The notes under the pieces: generated by a model | What the model was told of the DNA's origin: nothing | Databases searched by the model: none | The model's input: the letters and a program-made list of their open reading frames with translations, nothing else | Source: Virgibacillus proomii | Lineage (GTDB): Bacteria; Bacillota; Bacilli; Bacillales; Amphibacillaceae | NCBI RefSeq assembly: GCF_900162615.1 | Contig: NZ_FUFN01000009.1 | Coordinates: 857,610-921,609, forward strand | DNA: 64,000 nucleotides | Direction: 5' to 3' | Part shown: piece by piece, positions 8,240 to 16,735 of the stretch | How the letters are laid out: each line of letters begins with the position of its first letter | Numbering within the stretch: the first letter of the stretch is position 1 | Made by a program: the position numbers and the translations under genes

Positions 8240-9232
8240 ATGAAGTTCAAGAAGTATCTTATGTTCCTTCTTATCGCTGCACTTGCAGTAGTAGTTGCAG
8301 CTTGTGGCTCAGATTCAAAAGAAGGAGACAACAAAGAGAAAGAAAACGAAACATCTGAAAATACTGGCGCAGAAGGCGGTTCGGAAAAAGTAGAAGGTAG
8401 CGTCGTTATCGACGGATCTGGTACGGTTTATCCTCTAATGGCTAAATTAGCTGAAGAGTATATGACAGAAAAACCTGATGTCTCTGTAGAAGTTAGCCGA
8501 GCTGGAACTAGTGCAGGATTTAAAAAATTCTTAGCAGAAGATGGAACTGATTTTAATGATGCTTCTCGTGTAATTAAAGATGAAGAGAAAGCAAAAGCTG
8601 AAGAGCTTGGAATGGAAATAAAAGAATTAAAAGTTGCTTTAGATGGACTTACAATTGTAACTCACCCGGACAATGATTGGGCTACTGAATTAACTCAAGA
8701 CCAAGTAAAAGATATTTTCCTTGGTAAGTCCACAAAATGGTCTGATGTAAATCCAGAATGGCCAGATGAAAAAATTCAAACTTATGGCCCAAACGAAAAC
8801 CATGGAACATACGAATTTTTCTATGAAAATATTTTAGAAGAACAAGATCTAGTAAGTGGAATTAACCTACAACAAGATTATTCAACGCTTGTAACTCTTG
8901 TTGCTGAAGATAAAAATGCAATTGGCTTCTTTGGTTTTGGTTACTATGACAATAACAAAGATAAAGTGAAAGCTGTAAAAATTGACTTTGGTAAAGGTCC
9001 AGTTGAACCATCTCTTGACACCATTGCTGAAGACGGCGACTACGCTGGCTACACTCGTCCAGTATTCACTTACTTAAATGTAGATCATGCAAAAGAGAAG
9101 CCTCAAGTACTTGATTATGCACTATTTATTATGAATAACGTGAATAAATTCGCTGGTGAAACTGGCTTTGCACCAATTCCAGAAGAAGAAGCAAAAACCC
9201 TAATAAGCGATTTGGAAGCTCTAAAAAAATAA
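8240..9232 (+). CDS. pstS: Phosphate ABC transporter, phosphate-binding lipoprotein
   Basis: It captures orthophosphate outside the membrane and delivers it to PstCA. The signal peptide ends in the lipobox 'VVVAAC', with Cys22 as the lipid-anchor site. An acidic Glu/Asp/Lys-rich linker (about residues 23-52) follows, then the type-2 binding fold. Phosphate-contact stretches are 'DGSGTVYPL' and 'SRAGTSAGFKKF'. Length of 330 fits the family. It is first in a pstSCAB operon behind a PhoP box. A strong hairpin right after the stop probably limits read-through so that PstS exceeds the membrane parts. Confidence 0.96.
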   Translation: MKFKKYLMFLLIAALAVVVAACGSDSKEGDNKEKENETSENTGAEGGSEKVEGSVVIDGSGTVYPLMAKLAEEYMTEKPDVSVEVSRAGTSAGFKKFLAEDGTDFNDASRVIKDEEKAKAEELGMEIKELKVALDGLTIVTHPDNDWATELTQDQVKDIFLGKSTKWSDVNPEWPDEKIQTYGPNENHGTYEFFYENILEEQDLVSGINLQQDYSTLVTLVAEDKNAIGFFGFGYYDNNKDKVKAVKIDFGKGPVEPSLDTIAEDGDYAGYTRPVFTYLNVDHAKEKPQVLDYALFIMNNVNKFAGETGFAPIPEEEAKTLISDLEALKK

Positions 9233-9244
9233 TATAGTGACCTC

Positions 9245-9288
9245 AACCATTAGTAGGAAAACCTACTAATGGTTTCACTCTTATTTTT
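9245..9288 (+). terminator. Terminator or attenuator after pstS
   Basis: A perfect 13-bp stem, AACCATTAGTAGG / CCTACTAATGGTT, with a four-base loop, followed by TCACTCTTATTTTTT. It begins 13 bases after the pstS stop. Confidence 0.85.
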
Positions 9289-9420
9289 TAGAAAAAGTGC
9301 TTCTTTCAAATAGAGGAAGGCAGCTGCATACATGATCTAACTCGTCTTAGTTAAGTACAAGTTTAATAAACTACCATTTTGTACATCCTCTATTCATTGT
9401 TAACATTTACCATATAACTT

Positions 9421-9465
9421 AAGAAGATGAGGGCTGATACGCTCTCATCTTCTTGTGAGTTTTTT
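9421..9465 (+). terminator. Second hairpin with T-run, just before pstC
   Basis: AAGAAGATGAG pairs with CTCATCTTCTT, extended by a few inner pairs, followed by GTGAGTTTTTT. It ends about 24 bases before pstC and sits in the pstS-pstC gap. It may be a second attenuator, or the terminator of a short transcript from a separate pstC promoter. Confidence 0.7.
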
Positions 9466-9488
9466 CGTTCAAGAAAGGAGGCCCCTTG

Positions 9489-10445
9489 ATGGCACTGAAC
9501 AGCAAGATAGACAATCACGATAAAGTTAGTATTAAACACATGATTGCAGAGAAAAAAAACGGTCCAAATATAAATAGAGCAATGGAAAAGATAATGCCAG
9601 TGCTCCTTTTCTTGATTGCTGCTGTTTCTATTTTAACAACAATTGGTATTGTATATACGTTATTAACGGATACGGTAGAATTCTTTAAGCGCGTTCCCAT
9701 CTTAGAATTCTTTACTGGAACCGTGCTAAAACCATTAAGTCAAAATCCTGAATTCGGTGTACTTCCACTTATTAACGGTACTATTATTTCTTCGGTTATC
9801 GCTATGCTCGTTGCCGGTCCGATTGGAATTATGACAGCAATTTTCTTAAGTGAATATGCATCTGATCGGGTAAGAAGAATGCTAAAGCCGATGCTCGAGG
9901 TACTTGCGGGAATCCCTACAATTGTTTATGGTTTCTTTGCATTTACATTTGTAACACCACTTATTCGTGAGTTTTTCCCAAATGTGGAAGCAACGAATAT
10001 TTTAAGTCCTGGATTAGTAATGGGGGTTATGATTATTCCAATGATTGCATCCCTTTCTGAAGATGCAATGACTTCCGTTCCCAATGCGATGCGTGAAGGT
10101 GCACTTGCATTGGGAGCTACGAAACTAGAGGTTACTTTTCGAGTTGTAATTCCAGCAGCGCTATCTGGAATTATTTCATCCTTTGTACTTGGTATTTCTC
10201 GTGCGATTGGCGAAACAATGATTGTAACGATCGCAAGTGGAAGCTCTAAGAACTTTACATTTGATATTACACAATCCATGCAAACAATGACGGCTTACAT
10301 TGTTGAAGTATCCGGCGGGGAAGCACCTGCAGGCTCAACTATTTACTATAGTTTATATGCGGTGGCTATGACATTGTTTGTGTTCACGTTAATTATGAAT
10401 CTATTGGCAAGATATGTCTCTCGTAAGTTTAGGGAGGAATATTAA
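9489..10445 (+). CDS. pstC: Phosphate ABC transporter permease PstC
   Basis: One of two membrane subunits of the high-affinity phosphate importer. About six membrane segments follow a 38-residue cytoplasmic start. The binding-protein-dependent permease loop contacting PstB is visible as 'EGALALGATKLEVTFRVVIPAALSGI'-type sequence around residues 205-230. The ATG at 9489 is used rather than the TTG at 9486, given AAAGGAGG about eight bases before. pstA follows after two bases, so the genes are co-translated. Confidence 0.94.
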   Translation: MALNSKIDNHDKVSIKHMIAEKKNGPNINRAMEKIMPVLLFLIAAVSILTTIGIVYTLLTDTVEFFKRVPILEFFTGTVLKPLSQNPEFGVLPLINGTIISSVIAMLVAGPIGIMTAIFLSEYASDRVRRMLKPMLEVLAGIPTIVYGFFAFTFVTPLIREFFPNVEATNILSPGLVMGVMIIPMIASLSEDAMTSVPNAMREGALALGATKLEVTFRVVIPAALSGIISSFVLGISRAIGETMIVTIASGSSKNFTFDITQSMQTMTAYIVEVSGGEAPAGSTIYYSLYAVAMTLFVFTLIMNLLARYVSRKFREEY

Positions 10446-10447
10446 TT

Positions 10448-11332
10448 ATGAAACATGTAAATAGAGAGCAAGTTCAACAAAAAATGAACAGACGAATTTT
10501 AAAAAATAATATCTTAAAAACGATCTTCTTTCTATCTACCCTTTTTGGCTTAGTCGTACTTGCCATTTTAATTATCCGTGTCATCGTGCAAGGTGCCAGC
10601 TGGATTAATATGGATTTCTTAACCAATCGTTTATCTACTTCTCCTGAACAAGCAGGAATTATGGGAGCTATCTTAGGGACATTCTGGCTCATGGTCGTTG
10701 TTATTCCCGTAACTCTAATTTTAGGAGTTGGTACAGCTATTTATTTAGAGTTGTACGCCAAAAAAGGAAGATTCCATTCATTTGTACAAACGAACATCGC
10801 CAATTTAGCCGGTGTCCCTTCCATTGTTTATGGGATTCTTGGGATGACATTATTTGTTCGTGCGCTTGAATTTAGCAATGTTGTATTGGCTGGTGGTCTA
10901 ACCATGTCTTTACTTGTACTGCCAATTATCATCGTAGCATCACAAGAAGCTATTCGTGCAGTACCACAACATCTTAGTGAAGCTTCCTATGGAATGGGAG
11001 CAACAAAATGGCAAACCGTAAAAAACATCGTTTTACCGGCAGCACTTCCTGGTATTTTAACAGGAGCGATCCTTTCTTTGTCCAGAGCGATTGGGGAAAC
11101 AGCACCACTAGTTGTGCTTGGAATTCCAGCATTGCTTATTCCTTTTCCAACTGGACTATTTGACAAATTCACCGTGCTCCCAATGCAAGTCTACTATTGG
11201 ACAATTGACTCTTCCTTAGTTGCAGAATATGCCAACTTAGCTGCCGCAACAATCATTGTCCTGCTTGTATTACTATTCATTTTGAACGCAACGGCAATTT
11301 TTATTCGCAATAAGTTCCAAAAGCGATATTAA
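10448..11332 (+). CDS. pstA: Phosphate ABC transporter permease PstA
   Basis: Second membrane subunit of the Pst importer, 294 residues with about six membrane segments. The ATPase-coupling loop 'ASYGMGATKWQTVKNIVLP' (about residues 179-197) matches the family and is homologous to that of PstC. It lies directly between pstC and pstB with near-zero spacing; GGAGG lies in the pstC tail before its ATG. Confidence 0.94.
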   Translation: MKHVNREQVQQKMNRRILKNNILKTIFFLSTLFGLVVLAILIIRVIVQGASWINMDFLTNRLSTSPEQAGIMGAILGTFWLMVVVIPVTLILGVGTAIYLELYAKKGRFHSFVQTNIANLAGVPSIVYGILGMTLFVRALEFSNVVLAGGLTMSLLVLPIIIVASQEAIRAVPQHLSEASYGMGATKWQTVKNIVLPAALPGILTGAILSLSRAIGETAPLVVLGIPALLIPFPTGLFDKFTVLPMQVYYWTIDSSLVAEYANLAAATIIVLLVLLFILNATAIFIRNKFQKRY

Positions 11333-11346
11333 GAGGAGTGAAGCAA

Positions 11347-12189
11347 ATGGCCACATTAACAAAACCAAAGGTTACAACGAATGCTCAGGTTACGATTACA
11401 GAAACTGCTGCAACAATAAAAGCAAAATCAGATAAAAGAATCGTTTTTGATTCAAAAGACTTAAATTTATGGTATGGCGATACGCATGCGTTAAAAGATA
11501 TTAACCTATCGATTTATGAAAAAGAAGTTACAGCTATTATCGGGCCATCCGGTTGTGGTAAATCAACTTATTTAAAAACACTAAATCGTATGGTTGAGCT
11601 CGTACCCGGTGTTAAAACTACTGGAGAAATCATGTATAATGACAAAAGTATTTTAGATAAATCATTTAAAGTAGAAGATTTACGCACGCGCGTTGGTATG
11701 GTGTTCCAAAAACCAAATCCATTTCCAAAATCCATCTATGAAAATATCGCCTATGGCCCAAAAATCCATGGCATTCGCAACAAAAAGATTCTCGATGAGA
11801 TCGTGGAAAAAAGTTTACGTGGTGCTTCGATTTGGGATGAAGTAAAAGACCGATTGAAAGAAAATGCTTACGGCCTTTCCGGTGGACAACAGCAACGAAT
11901 TTGTATTGCCCGCTGCTTAGCGATCGAGCCAGATGTTATTTTAATGGATGAGCCTACCTCCGCCCTCGATCCGAAGTCTACCTTACGTATTGAAGAGCTT
12001 ATTCAAGAATTGAAAAAGGATTATTCAATTATTATCGTTACGCATAATATGCAGCAAGCGGCACGTATTTCCGATCGTACTGCGTTTTTCCTAAATGGAG
12101 AAGTCATAGAATTTGACAAAACAGATACTATCTTTACCAACCCGGCAGATAGCCGTACAGAAGATTATATTTCCGGCCGCTTTGGATAA
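11347..12189 (+). CDS. pstB: Phosphate ABC transporter ATP-binding protein PstB
   Basis: ATPase that powers phosphate import. Walker A 'GPSGCGKST' is at residues 66-74. The signature is 'LSGGQQQR', Walker B 'VILMDEPTSALD', and the switch His is in 'IIVTHNMQQ'. The N-terminal 30 residues are an extension before the usual start of the domain. The ATG at 11347 sits about ten bases after GAGGAG; an in-frame GTG at 11338 is too close to it. No second pstB and no phoU follow, so PhoU, if present, is elsewhere. Confidence 0.95.
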   Translation: MATLTKPKVTTNAQVTITETAATIKAKSDKRIVFDSKDLNLWYGDTHALKDINLSIYEKEVTAIIGPSGCGKSTYLKTLNRMVELVPGVKTTGEIMYNDKSILDKSFKVEDLRTRVGMVFQKPNPFPKSIYENIAYGPKIHGIRNKKILDEIVEKSLRGASIWDEVKDRLKENAYGLSGGQQQRICIARCLAIEPDVILMDEPTSALDPKSTLRIEELIQELKKDYSIIIVTHNMQQAARISDRTAFFLNGEVIEFDKTDTIFTNPADSRTEDYISGRFG

Positions 12190-12270
12190 AATGATTCATT
12201 GGATACGATGTGAATGAAGTTTAAAGATATTTTGTAAAATCGCTCCCCTATATATTATATATATAAAAAC

Positions 12271-12320
12271 TAGGCAATCACTAAGCTTTATACTGGTGAT
12301 TGCCTAATTGCGTTTATCTA
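12271..12320 (+). terminator. Hairpin after pstB
   Basis: TAGGCAATCAC pairs perfectly with GTGATTGCCTA across a 14-base loop. The following T-run is weak, so read-through to the next hairpin is possible. Confidence 0.6.
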
Positions 12321-12373
12321 TCATTTTCGGTTATTTCTGTGTCCACATTTAAATGATATCGGACGCAAGTTTG

Positions 12374-12425
12374 TAGACGAGCAAAAAATCCTGACCGTTA
12401 ACGAACAGGATTTTTTATTCGTCTA
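12374..12425. terminator. Bidirectional terminator between the pst operon and the chemoreceptor unit
   Basis: AAAAAATCCTG pairs with CAGGATTTTTT, extended outside by TAGACGA / TCGTCTA. The A-run on one side and T-run on the other serve the convergent units on both strands. Confidence 0.85.
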
Positions 12426-12555
12426 TAAAGTTTAAAAACTATACGCGCACAAGAAGAAAGCTAGATCAAACTGTAATATGAACAGCAAATCCTTTATGCA
12501 TTTGCTATGGTTAGACTACTCCGGCTTTCAGCTAGCTGTTCTTACTTTGTTGACT

Positions 12556-12693
12556 TTATTTATCTTGTTCTTCGTCCGTAGCAGCATTCTTTTCCGACTT
12601 TACAGCGTTCTGCTTTACGGGTGAGACCGCTCTTCTAGCTCTAATCGTAGTATCCTCACTCTTATGTATTCTAAATGAATGCTTTTCTGTCAT
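12556..12693 (-). CDS. Small hydrophilic protein downstream of the chemoreceptor (45 aa)
   Basis: A short frame starts 14 bases after the chemoreceptor stop, on the same strand, with AGGAAG about 12 bases before the ATG. The product starts MTEKHSFRIHKSEDTTIRAR and ends in an acidic EEQDK tail. It is rich in Lys, Arg, Glu and Asp, with no membrane segment and no recognised domain. The bidirectional terminator lies shortly after its stop, so it would be the last gene of the chemoreceptor transcript. It may be a real small protein or a chance frame. Confidence 0.4.
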   Translation of the reverse strand: MTEKHSFRIHKSEDTTIRARRAVSPVKQNAVKSEKNAATDEEQDK

Positions 12694-12707
12694 GGGTTCA
12701 ATTCTTC

Positions 12708-14426
12708 CTAAGAAATTTGAAATTGCTCCGTATGTTGAGCTAAAGCAGCAGATATATCCGTTAGCTGTTTTCCAATCTGCTGATTCGCCCTTAATTGTAC
12801 TACCTGTTCATCACTGGTCGTAAGCATTTGTTCAGCACTTGCTAAATTCTCTTGAGAAACAGATTCATACCCTGCCGCTCGCTCCTCTAGTCCGGGTAAC
12901 ATCGCTTCAACTGCCTGCAACTGATGTTGCATCCCCTGCAAATGGCTAGTAACTTGCGTTATTTCCTGCAATAATTCGTCAAATGATGTTTTCGCAACTT
13001 CTGACATGGTTAACGTTTTTTTTGTTTTCGCTAGCATTTGTTCAAATTCATCAACAGCAGATACCGTATTTGCATCCATTTGCGCAATTGAACCCGTAAT
13101 TTCAACTGCTGCTTCGGAGGACTTTTCTGCCAGTTTACGTACTTCTTGAGCAACAACCGTAAATCCTCTCCCAGCTTCACCGGCTCGGGCTGCCTCAATT
13201 CCTGCATTTAAGGCTAACAACTTTGTCTGCTCCGCAATGCCTTGAATCATATCAACAAGTTTCGTAATCACTCTGGAATTTTCTCGTACCTGGTAAACTG
13301 TATTTGTTAGATGCGTAAAATCAGACTCAAATGATGTAATAGTATTCATAAGTTTTTCCATTTGCTGTTCGCCCACTTTCGCAGAATGATTCATCACCTC
13401 TGAACTTCGATAAGAGCGATCCATATGCTCCATCGTCTGTTCGAGATTTTCCTTTACTTCACGAAATTGATCCACACTTTCTTCAGAACTTGATGCTGTT
13501 TCTTCTGCACCATTTTTAACGATAAGAATTGCTTCTTTCAGCTGCTCACCAGAATCAAGACTAGCTGTTGCTGATGCTTGCAAGTCTGCTCCCGTTTCCT
13601 TTAACTGAACCGTTGTCTCCTTAATGTCTCGAAGCATGGTTCGCATATACGTAATCATCATTTCATAGCTCTTATGTAGCGAAATAAGATCTGGCAATGT
13701 CGTCTGTAAGGGTACAGGTGCTTTAATTTGACCATCTCTAACTTCTCTCATCGTTTCCCGTAAGGCAGTTAATGGATTGGTTAAGCTTCGTACAAACAAA
13801 GCAACTATTATACCCGTTATAATAACACCGATAATAATAATCGTGCTCATATCAACTGCCATTTCTTGAACTGGCCCCATGTAGGAGGAAGTTGGTACGA
13901 CTAATACATAAATTCCGTTTATTTCATCCATTTTCTGAAATGCAAACGTGTAAGATTCACCGTCTATCTTCTTACGTATTAATCCGTTCTCCTTGTCCCC
14001 TATTTCATTAAGAATGGATTTGGAAACACTTGGAAGGTTACCCTCACTTTCTTTAAATGGGATCGCTTTACCAGCTTCTATGTAAAAATATTCGGAACGG
14101 ATTCCTTCATCAGCTAACTTATTTTTTTGTGTACGCACATTTGCTTCTAGTTGTTGTTTAAAGTAATCTTCATCACTTACGTATAAAAAATTTAAATTAT
14201 CTGCTATGTATCCCATCAATTCCGTTTCCCGTTCCAAACGATTCTCTATCGTCGTTGTCGTCATCTGCTTAGCCTGCGTATAGGAACTAATACCAACGGC
14301 AATAACGGAAACAAGTAATAATCCGATAAATAAAATGAGTAACCGGCTTTGCAAGCTGAACTTTGCTTGGATATTTTTCGTAAACGAAACCATGTTGTTT
14401 CTCCATGGTTGTCTTTTTTTATTCAA
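12708..14426 (-). CDS. Methyl-accepting chemotaxis protein
   Basis: A 572-residue membrane chemoreceptor that passes ligand signals to CheA/CheW. A membrane segment at about 28-50 is followed by a roughly 140-residue extracellular sensor, probably a single Cache domain. A second segment lies at about 192-212, then HAMP and the long coiled-coil signalling domain. The conserved tip 'NAGIEAARAGEAGRGF' is near residues 400-415. The ATG at residue 12 is an alternative start. The promoter shows PhoP-type hexamers like those of pstS, and the gene converges on the pst operon, so a phosphate-related ligand is an attractive inference. The sensor sequence alone does not reveal the ligand. Confidence 0.93.
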   Translation of the reverse strand: MNKKRQPWRNNMVSFTKNIQAKFSLQSRLLILFIGLLLVSVIAVGISSYTQAKQMTTTTIENRLERETELMGYIADNLNFLYVSDEDYFKQQLEANVRTQKNKLADEGIRSEYFYIEAGKAIPFKESEGNLPSVSKSILNEIGDKENGLIRKKIDGESYTFAFQKMDEINGIYVLVVPTSSYMGPVQEMAVDMSTIIIIGVIITGIIVALFVRSLTNPLTALRETMREVRDGQIKAPVPLQTTLPDLISLHKSYEMMITYMRTMLRDIKETTVQLKETGADLQASATASLDSGEQLKEAILIVKNGAEETASSSEESVDQFREVKENLEQTMEHMDRSYRSSEVMNHSAKVGEQQMEKLMNTITSFESDFTHLTNTVYQVRENSRVITKLVDMIQGIAEQTKLLALNAGIEAARAGEAGRGFTVVAQEVRKLAEKSSEAAVEITGSIAQMDANTVSAVDEFEQMLAKTKKTLTMSEVAKTSFDELLQEITQVTSHLQGMQHQLQAVEAMLPGLEERAAGYESVSQENLASAEQMLTTSDEQVVQLRANQQIGKQLTDISAALAQHTEQFQIS

Positions 14427-14461
14427 ACGAAATACCCCCTACTTTTTACCTACTTTACCTT

Positions 14462-14504
14462 AGTATATCAATTGAATATTAAGTAAATGTAAAATAAATG
14501 TAAA
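14462..14504 (-). promoter_or_regulatory. Putative PhoP-box promoter of the chemoreceptor gene
   Basis: Read on the reverse strand: TTTACA (14504-14499), five bases, TTTACA (14493-14488), five bases, TTAATA (14482-14477), nine bases, TATACT (14467-14462). The last hexamer, nine-base gap and -10 are identical to those of pstS. The start codon lies 35 bases further on. Confidence 0.7.
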
Positions 14505-14554
14505 TGTTGATAAATTTGTAGGGAATATCTAGATTTTTTCCTTCGTCGGATGTC

Positions 14555-14616
14555 TCCAATGCTACTTTTCAAAAAAATTTATCCAACATGTACAAACAGA
14601 TATCGTTTCTTAGACA
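14555..14616. repeat. Degenerate copy of the 'cagatatcgtttcttagacaa' intergenic motif
   Basis: The block from ATGCTACTTTTCAAAAAAAT through ACAGATATCGTTTCTTAGAC resembles those near 2.76-2.81, 21.07-21.11 and 26.47-26.54 kb. No gene is seen in 14505-14616. Confidence 0.5.
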
Positions 14617-14650
14617 ATTAAAAAGGAGCTCTAGACATAACTAGAACTCC
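14617..14650 (-). terminator. Flagellin gene terminator
   Basis: On the reverse strand GGAGTTCTAG pairs with CTAGAGCTCC (one mismatch), followed by TTTTTAATTG. It lies 18 bases after the flagellin stop. Confidence 0.85.
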
Positions 14651-14667
14651 CAATAAATTCTTTAAAA

Positions 14668-15762
14668 TTAACGAAGTAATTGAAGTACACCTTGTGGCGT
14701 TTGATTAGCTTGCGCAAGCATAGATTGAGCTGCTTGAGTAAGAATGTTGTTCTTTGTGAATGCCATCATTTCTTTAGCCATATCTACGTCACGGATACGA
14801 GATTCAGCAGCAGTTAAGTTCTCTGCAGAAGCTCCTAGGTTGTTAATTGTGTGCTCTAAGCGGTTTTGGATTGCACCAAGCTTAGCACGCTGTGTAGATA
14901 CAACATTTGTTGCATCTTGAATCGTTTTAATAGCTGCATCTGCATCTTCTTGAGTTGCAATGGAGATAGTTCCGCCAAACTTCCCACCATCTGCAAGATC
15001 CGTTCCGTCAGTAGCTTTAAGAGCTGCCGCATCTGCATCAACGCCTGCTTTTAATTCTAAAGCATCGCCTGTTGCATTTAGTTGTACATCAGATTGTTTA
15101 TAGAATTTACCAGCTACTTCCAATCCGATCACTTGGTCGTTTTCATCTTTTAGTACATCTGCTGTTGCAGCAGCATCAACACCAGTAAATCCTAGAGCTT
15201 CTAATCCAGCTTTATCTAGAGTCTCAGCTGTCGCTGTTTTTTCAGTATTTAGTCCAATTGACTTCGTATCCATTGCATCGATAGAAACAGTGATGCTTTG
15301 ACCTTTATTTGCACCAATATGGAATACTTTATCTTTAAATGATCCATCAAGTAATTTTTGCGTGTTAAATTCAGTTCTGCTATTTGCAATTTCATCGATT
15401 TCTTCCATTAATGCGTTGATTTCTTCTTGCATTGCTTCACGGTCAACGTCATCCATGTTTGTATCGTTTGCTGATTGTACTGCTAACTCATTCATACGTT
15501 GTAAAATCGCATGTGTTTCTGTTAGAGCTCCTTCAGCAGTTTGAACTAAAGAAATACCGTCTTGTGCATTTTTTTGAGCCATTTCTAGACCACGAATTTG
15601 ACCACGCATTTTTTCAGAAATAGCTAGGCCAGCTGCATCGTCTCCAGCTTTGTTGATGCGAAGACCTGAAGAAAGTTTTTCTAAAGAGCTTTGTACAGCA
15701 GTGTTGTTTGCTGCTAGTTGACGGTGCGTATTTAGCGCCGCAATGTTGTGATTAATAATCAT
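14668..15762 (-). CDS. hag: Flagellin
   Basis: Main filament protein, exported through the flagellar type III system and polymerised at the tip. The N-terminal D0/D1 ('MIINHNIAALNTHRQL', 'LSSGLRINKAGDDAAGLAIS') and C-terminal D1/D0 ('ESRIRDVDMAKEMM', 'NQTPQGVLQLLR') are canonical. The middle (about residues 145-285) is an Ala/Asp/Lys-rich variable domain of about 140 residues. That makes the protein longer (364) than B. subtilis Hag (about 300). GGAGG lies before the ATG. A SigD-like promoter and a roughly 200-base leader precede it. No other flagellar gene is in the window. Confidence 0.97.
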   Translation of the reverse strand: MIINHNIAALNTHRQLAANNTAVQSSLEKLSSGLRINKAGDDAAGLAISEKMRGQIRGLEMAQKNAQDGISLVQTAEGALTETHAILQRMNELAVQSANDTNMDDVDREAMQEEINALMEEIDEIANSRTEFNTQKLLDGSFKDKVFHIGANKGQSITVSIDAMDTKSIGLNTEKTATAETLDKAGLEALGFTGVDAAATADVLKDENDQVIGLEVAGKFYKQSDVQLNATGDALELKAGVDADAAALKATDGTDLADGGKFGGTISIATQEDADAAIKTIQDATNVVSTQRAKLGAIQNRLEHTINNLGASAENLTAAESRIRDVDMAKEMMAFTKNNILTQAAQSMLAQANQTPQGVLQLLR

Positions 15763-15789
15763 GTTTTTCCTACCTCCATGTGATTGTTT

Positions 15790-15862
15790 TTTACTAGCAA
15801 GCCCTATCCTTGTGAATTGCTAGTTTTATTTATAATAATCTCCTATTAAGGAGTTATTACCA
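15790..15862 (-). promoter_or_regulatory. Structured 5' leader of flagellin mRNA
   Basis: Two hairpins are visible. ACTAGCAA / TTGCTAGT lies at about 15792-15824, close to the ribosome binding site. TAATAACTCC / GGAGATTATTA lies at about 15834-15860, with one bulge. In B. subtilis, CsrA represses hag by binding GGA motifs in its leader. GGA is present here, but in stem and Shine-Dalgarno positions. Function is inferred. Confidence 0.45.
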
Positions 15863-15963
15863 ATATTAATGCTAATCAGTTATGGGAATAGCACTCGCAG
15901 TTGATAAACTTTTTTTTATCGGTTCAAATAGTTAACTATTCTCCTTTCGCTGACTCAATCTTT

Positions 15964-15989
15964 ATATCGGTAGATTCATAGAATGTTTA
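15964..15989 (-). promoter_or_regulatory. SigD-type promoter of flagellin
   Basis: On the reverse strand TAAA, 14 bases, then ACCGATAT. The SigD consensus is TAAA, about 15 bases, GCCGATAT. One mismatch in the -10. Confidence 0.75.
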
Positions 15990-16139
15990 AGGTTTTTTAT
16001 AAAAAATTTTTAACTTATACTTTTTTGTTACTTTAACTATAAAGAAAACTCGAAAGGCATTTAGTACAGACCACTCTCTAATTCCCTTTCGAATCTACTT
16101 TTTAACGTATAAAAACCTAAGTTACTTAAGTCTAAACAT

Positions 16140-16735
16140 TGATAAAGGGGCTGGGACATAACGAAAACAGCTGGGTAAAAAACGAACAAAAAATCGCCCT
16201 TGTACTATAGGAAAGTATAAAATTTTAGGGTTTATAGTATAAGAAAAACTACGGCTTTCGCTAAGGACTTGGCGATAAGCCAAGCTTTTCTAATGTATAC
16301 GCAAGTTTTTAGCGTAGTCAACATATGTAGACTCCTGCGGGAATAGCTCGAGCTGAAGATCCCGCAGGAAAGCGATCTTTGCTTTCCGAGGAAGCTGAAG
16401 CCGTGCCCGCGGAAAGCGAAATATGTTGACGTAGCGAGGATGGGAATTTTTTACACTATATTAAGAAAGAATAAAATTTTTATGGTTTATCCCGCATGTA
16501 AGGTGCCGTAAGTTTCCCACTTCAAGTCCTGAGTTCGTGCAAAGGGTCAAAGTGAGAGAAAACGGCACCTAAATGCCCGATTGGTTCAAGGGCCTTTAGG
16601 TCATACCCTTGTGGTACTAACATTTCTTGGGAAAAGCATTCCAAGAAATGAAGTTTCACTTTATCGTATAAGAAAAACTACGGCTTTCGCTAAAGACTTG
16701 GTGACAAGCCAAGTTTTTCTAAACACAAACAAACC
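16140..16735 (-). repeat. Inverted copy of the hairpin repeat plus flanks and a common Bacillaceae repeat
   Basis: 16205-16298 is a right flank (AAAGTATAAAATTTTAGGG) joined directly to a left flank (AAAAACTACGGCTTTCGCTA) with no core between. 16320-16440 is a different, GC-rich element with 'GACTCCTGCGGGAATAGC', 'GATCCCGCAGGAAAGCG' and 'CCCGCGGAAAGCG'. I recognise that element as a dispersed intergenic repeat found in many Bacillaceae. 16486-16665 is a full core unit in reverse orientation, including the 'GGCCTTTAGGTCATACCCTTG' module. It is closed by a left flank to about 16722. There is no gene in 15990-16728. Confidence 0.75.
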
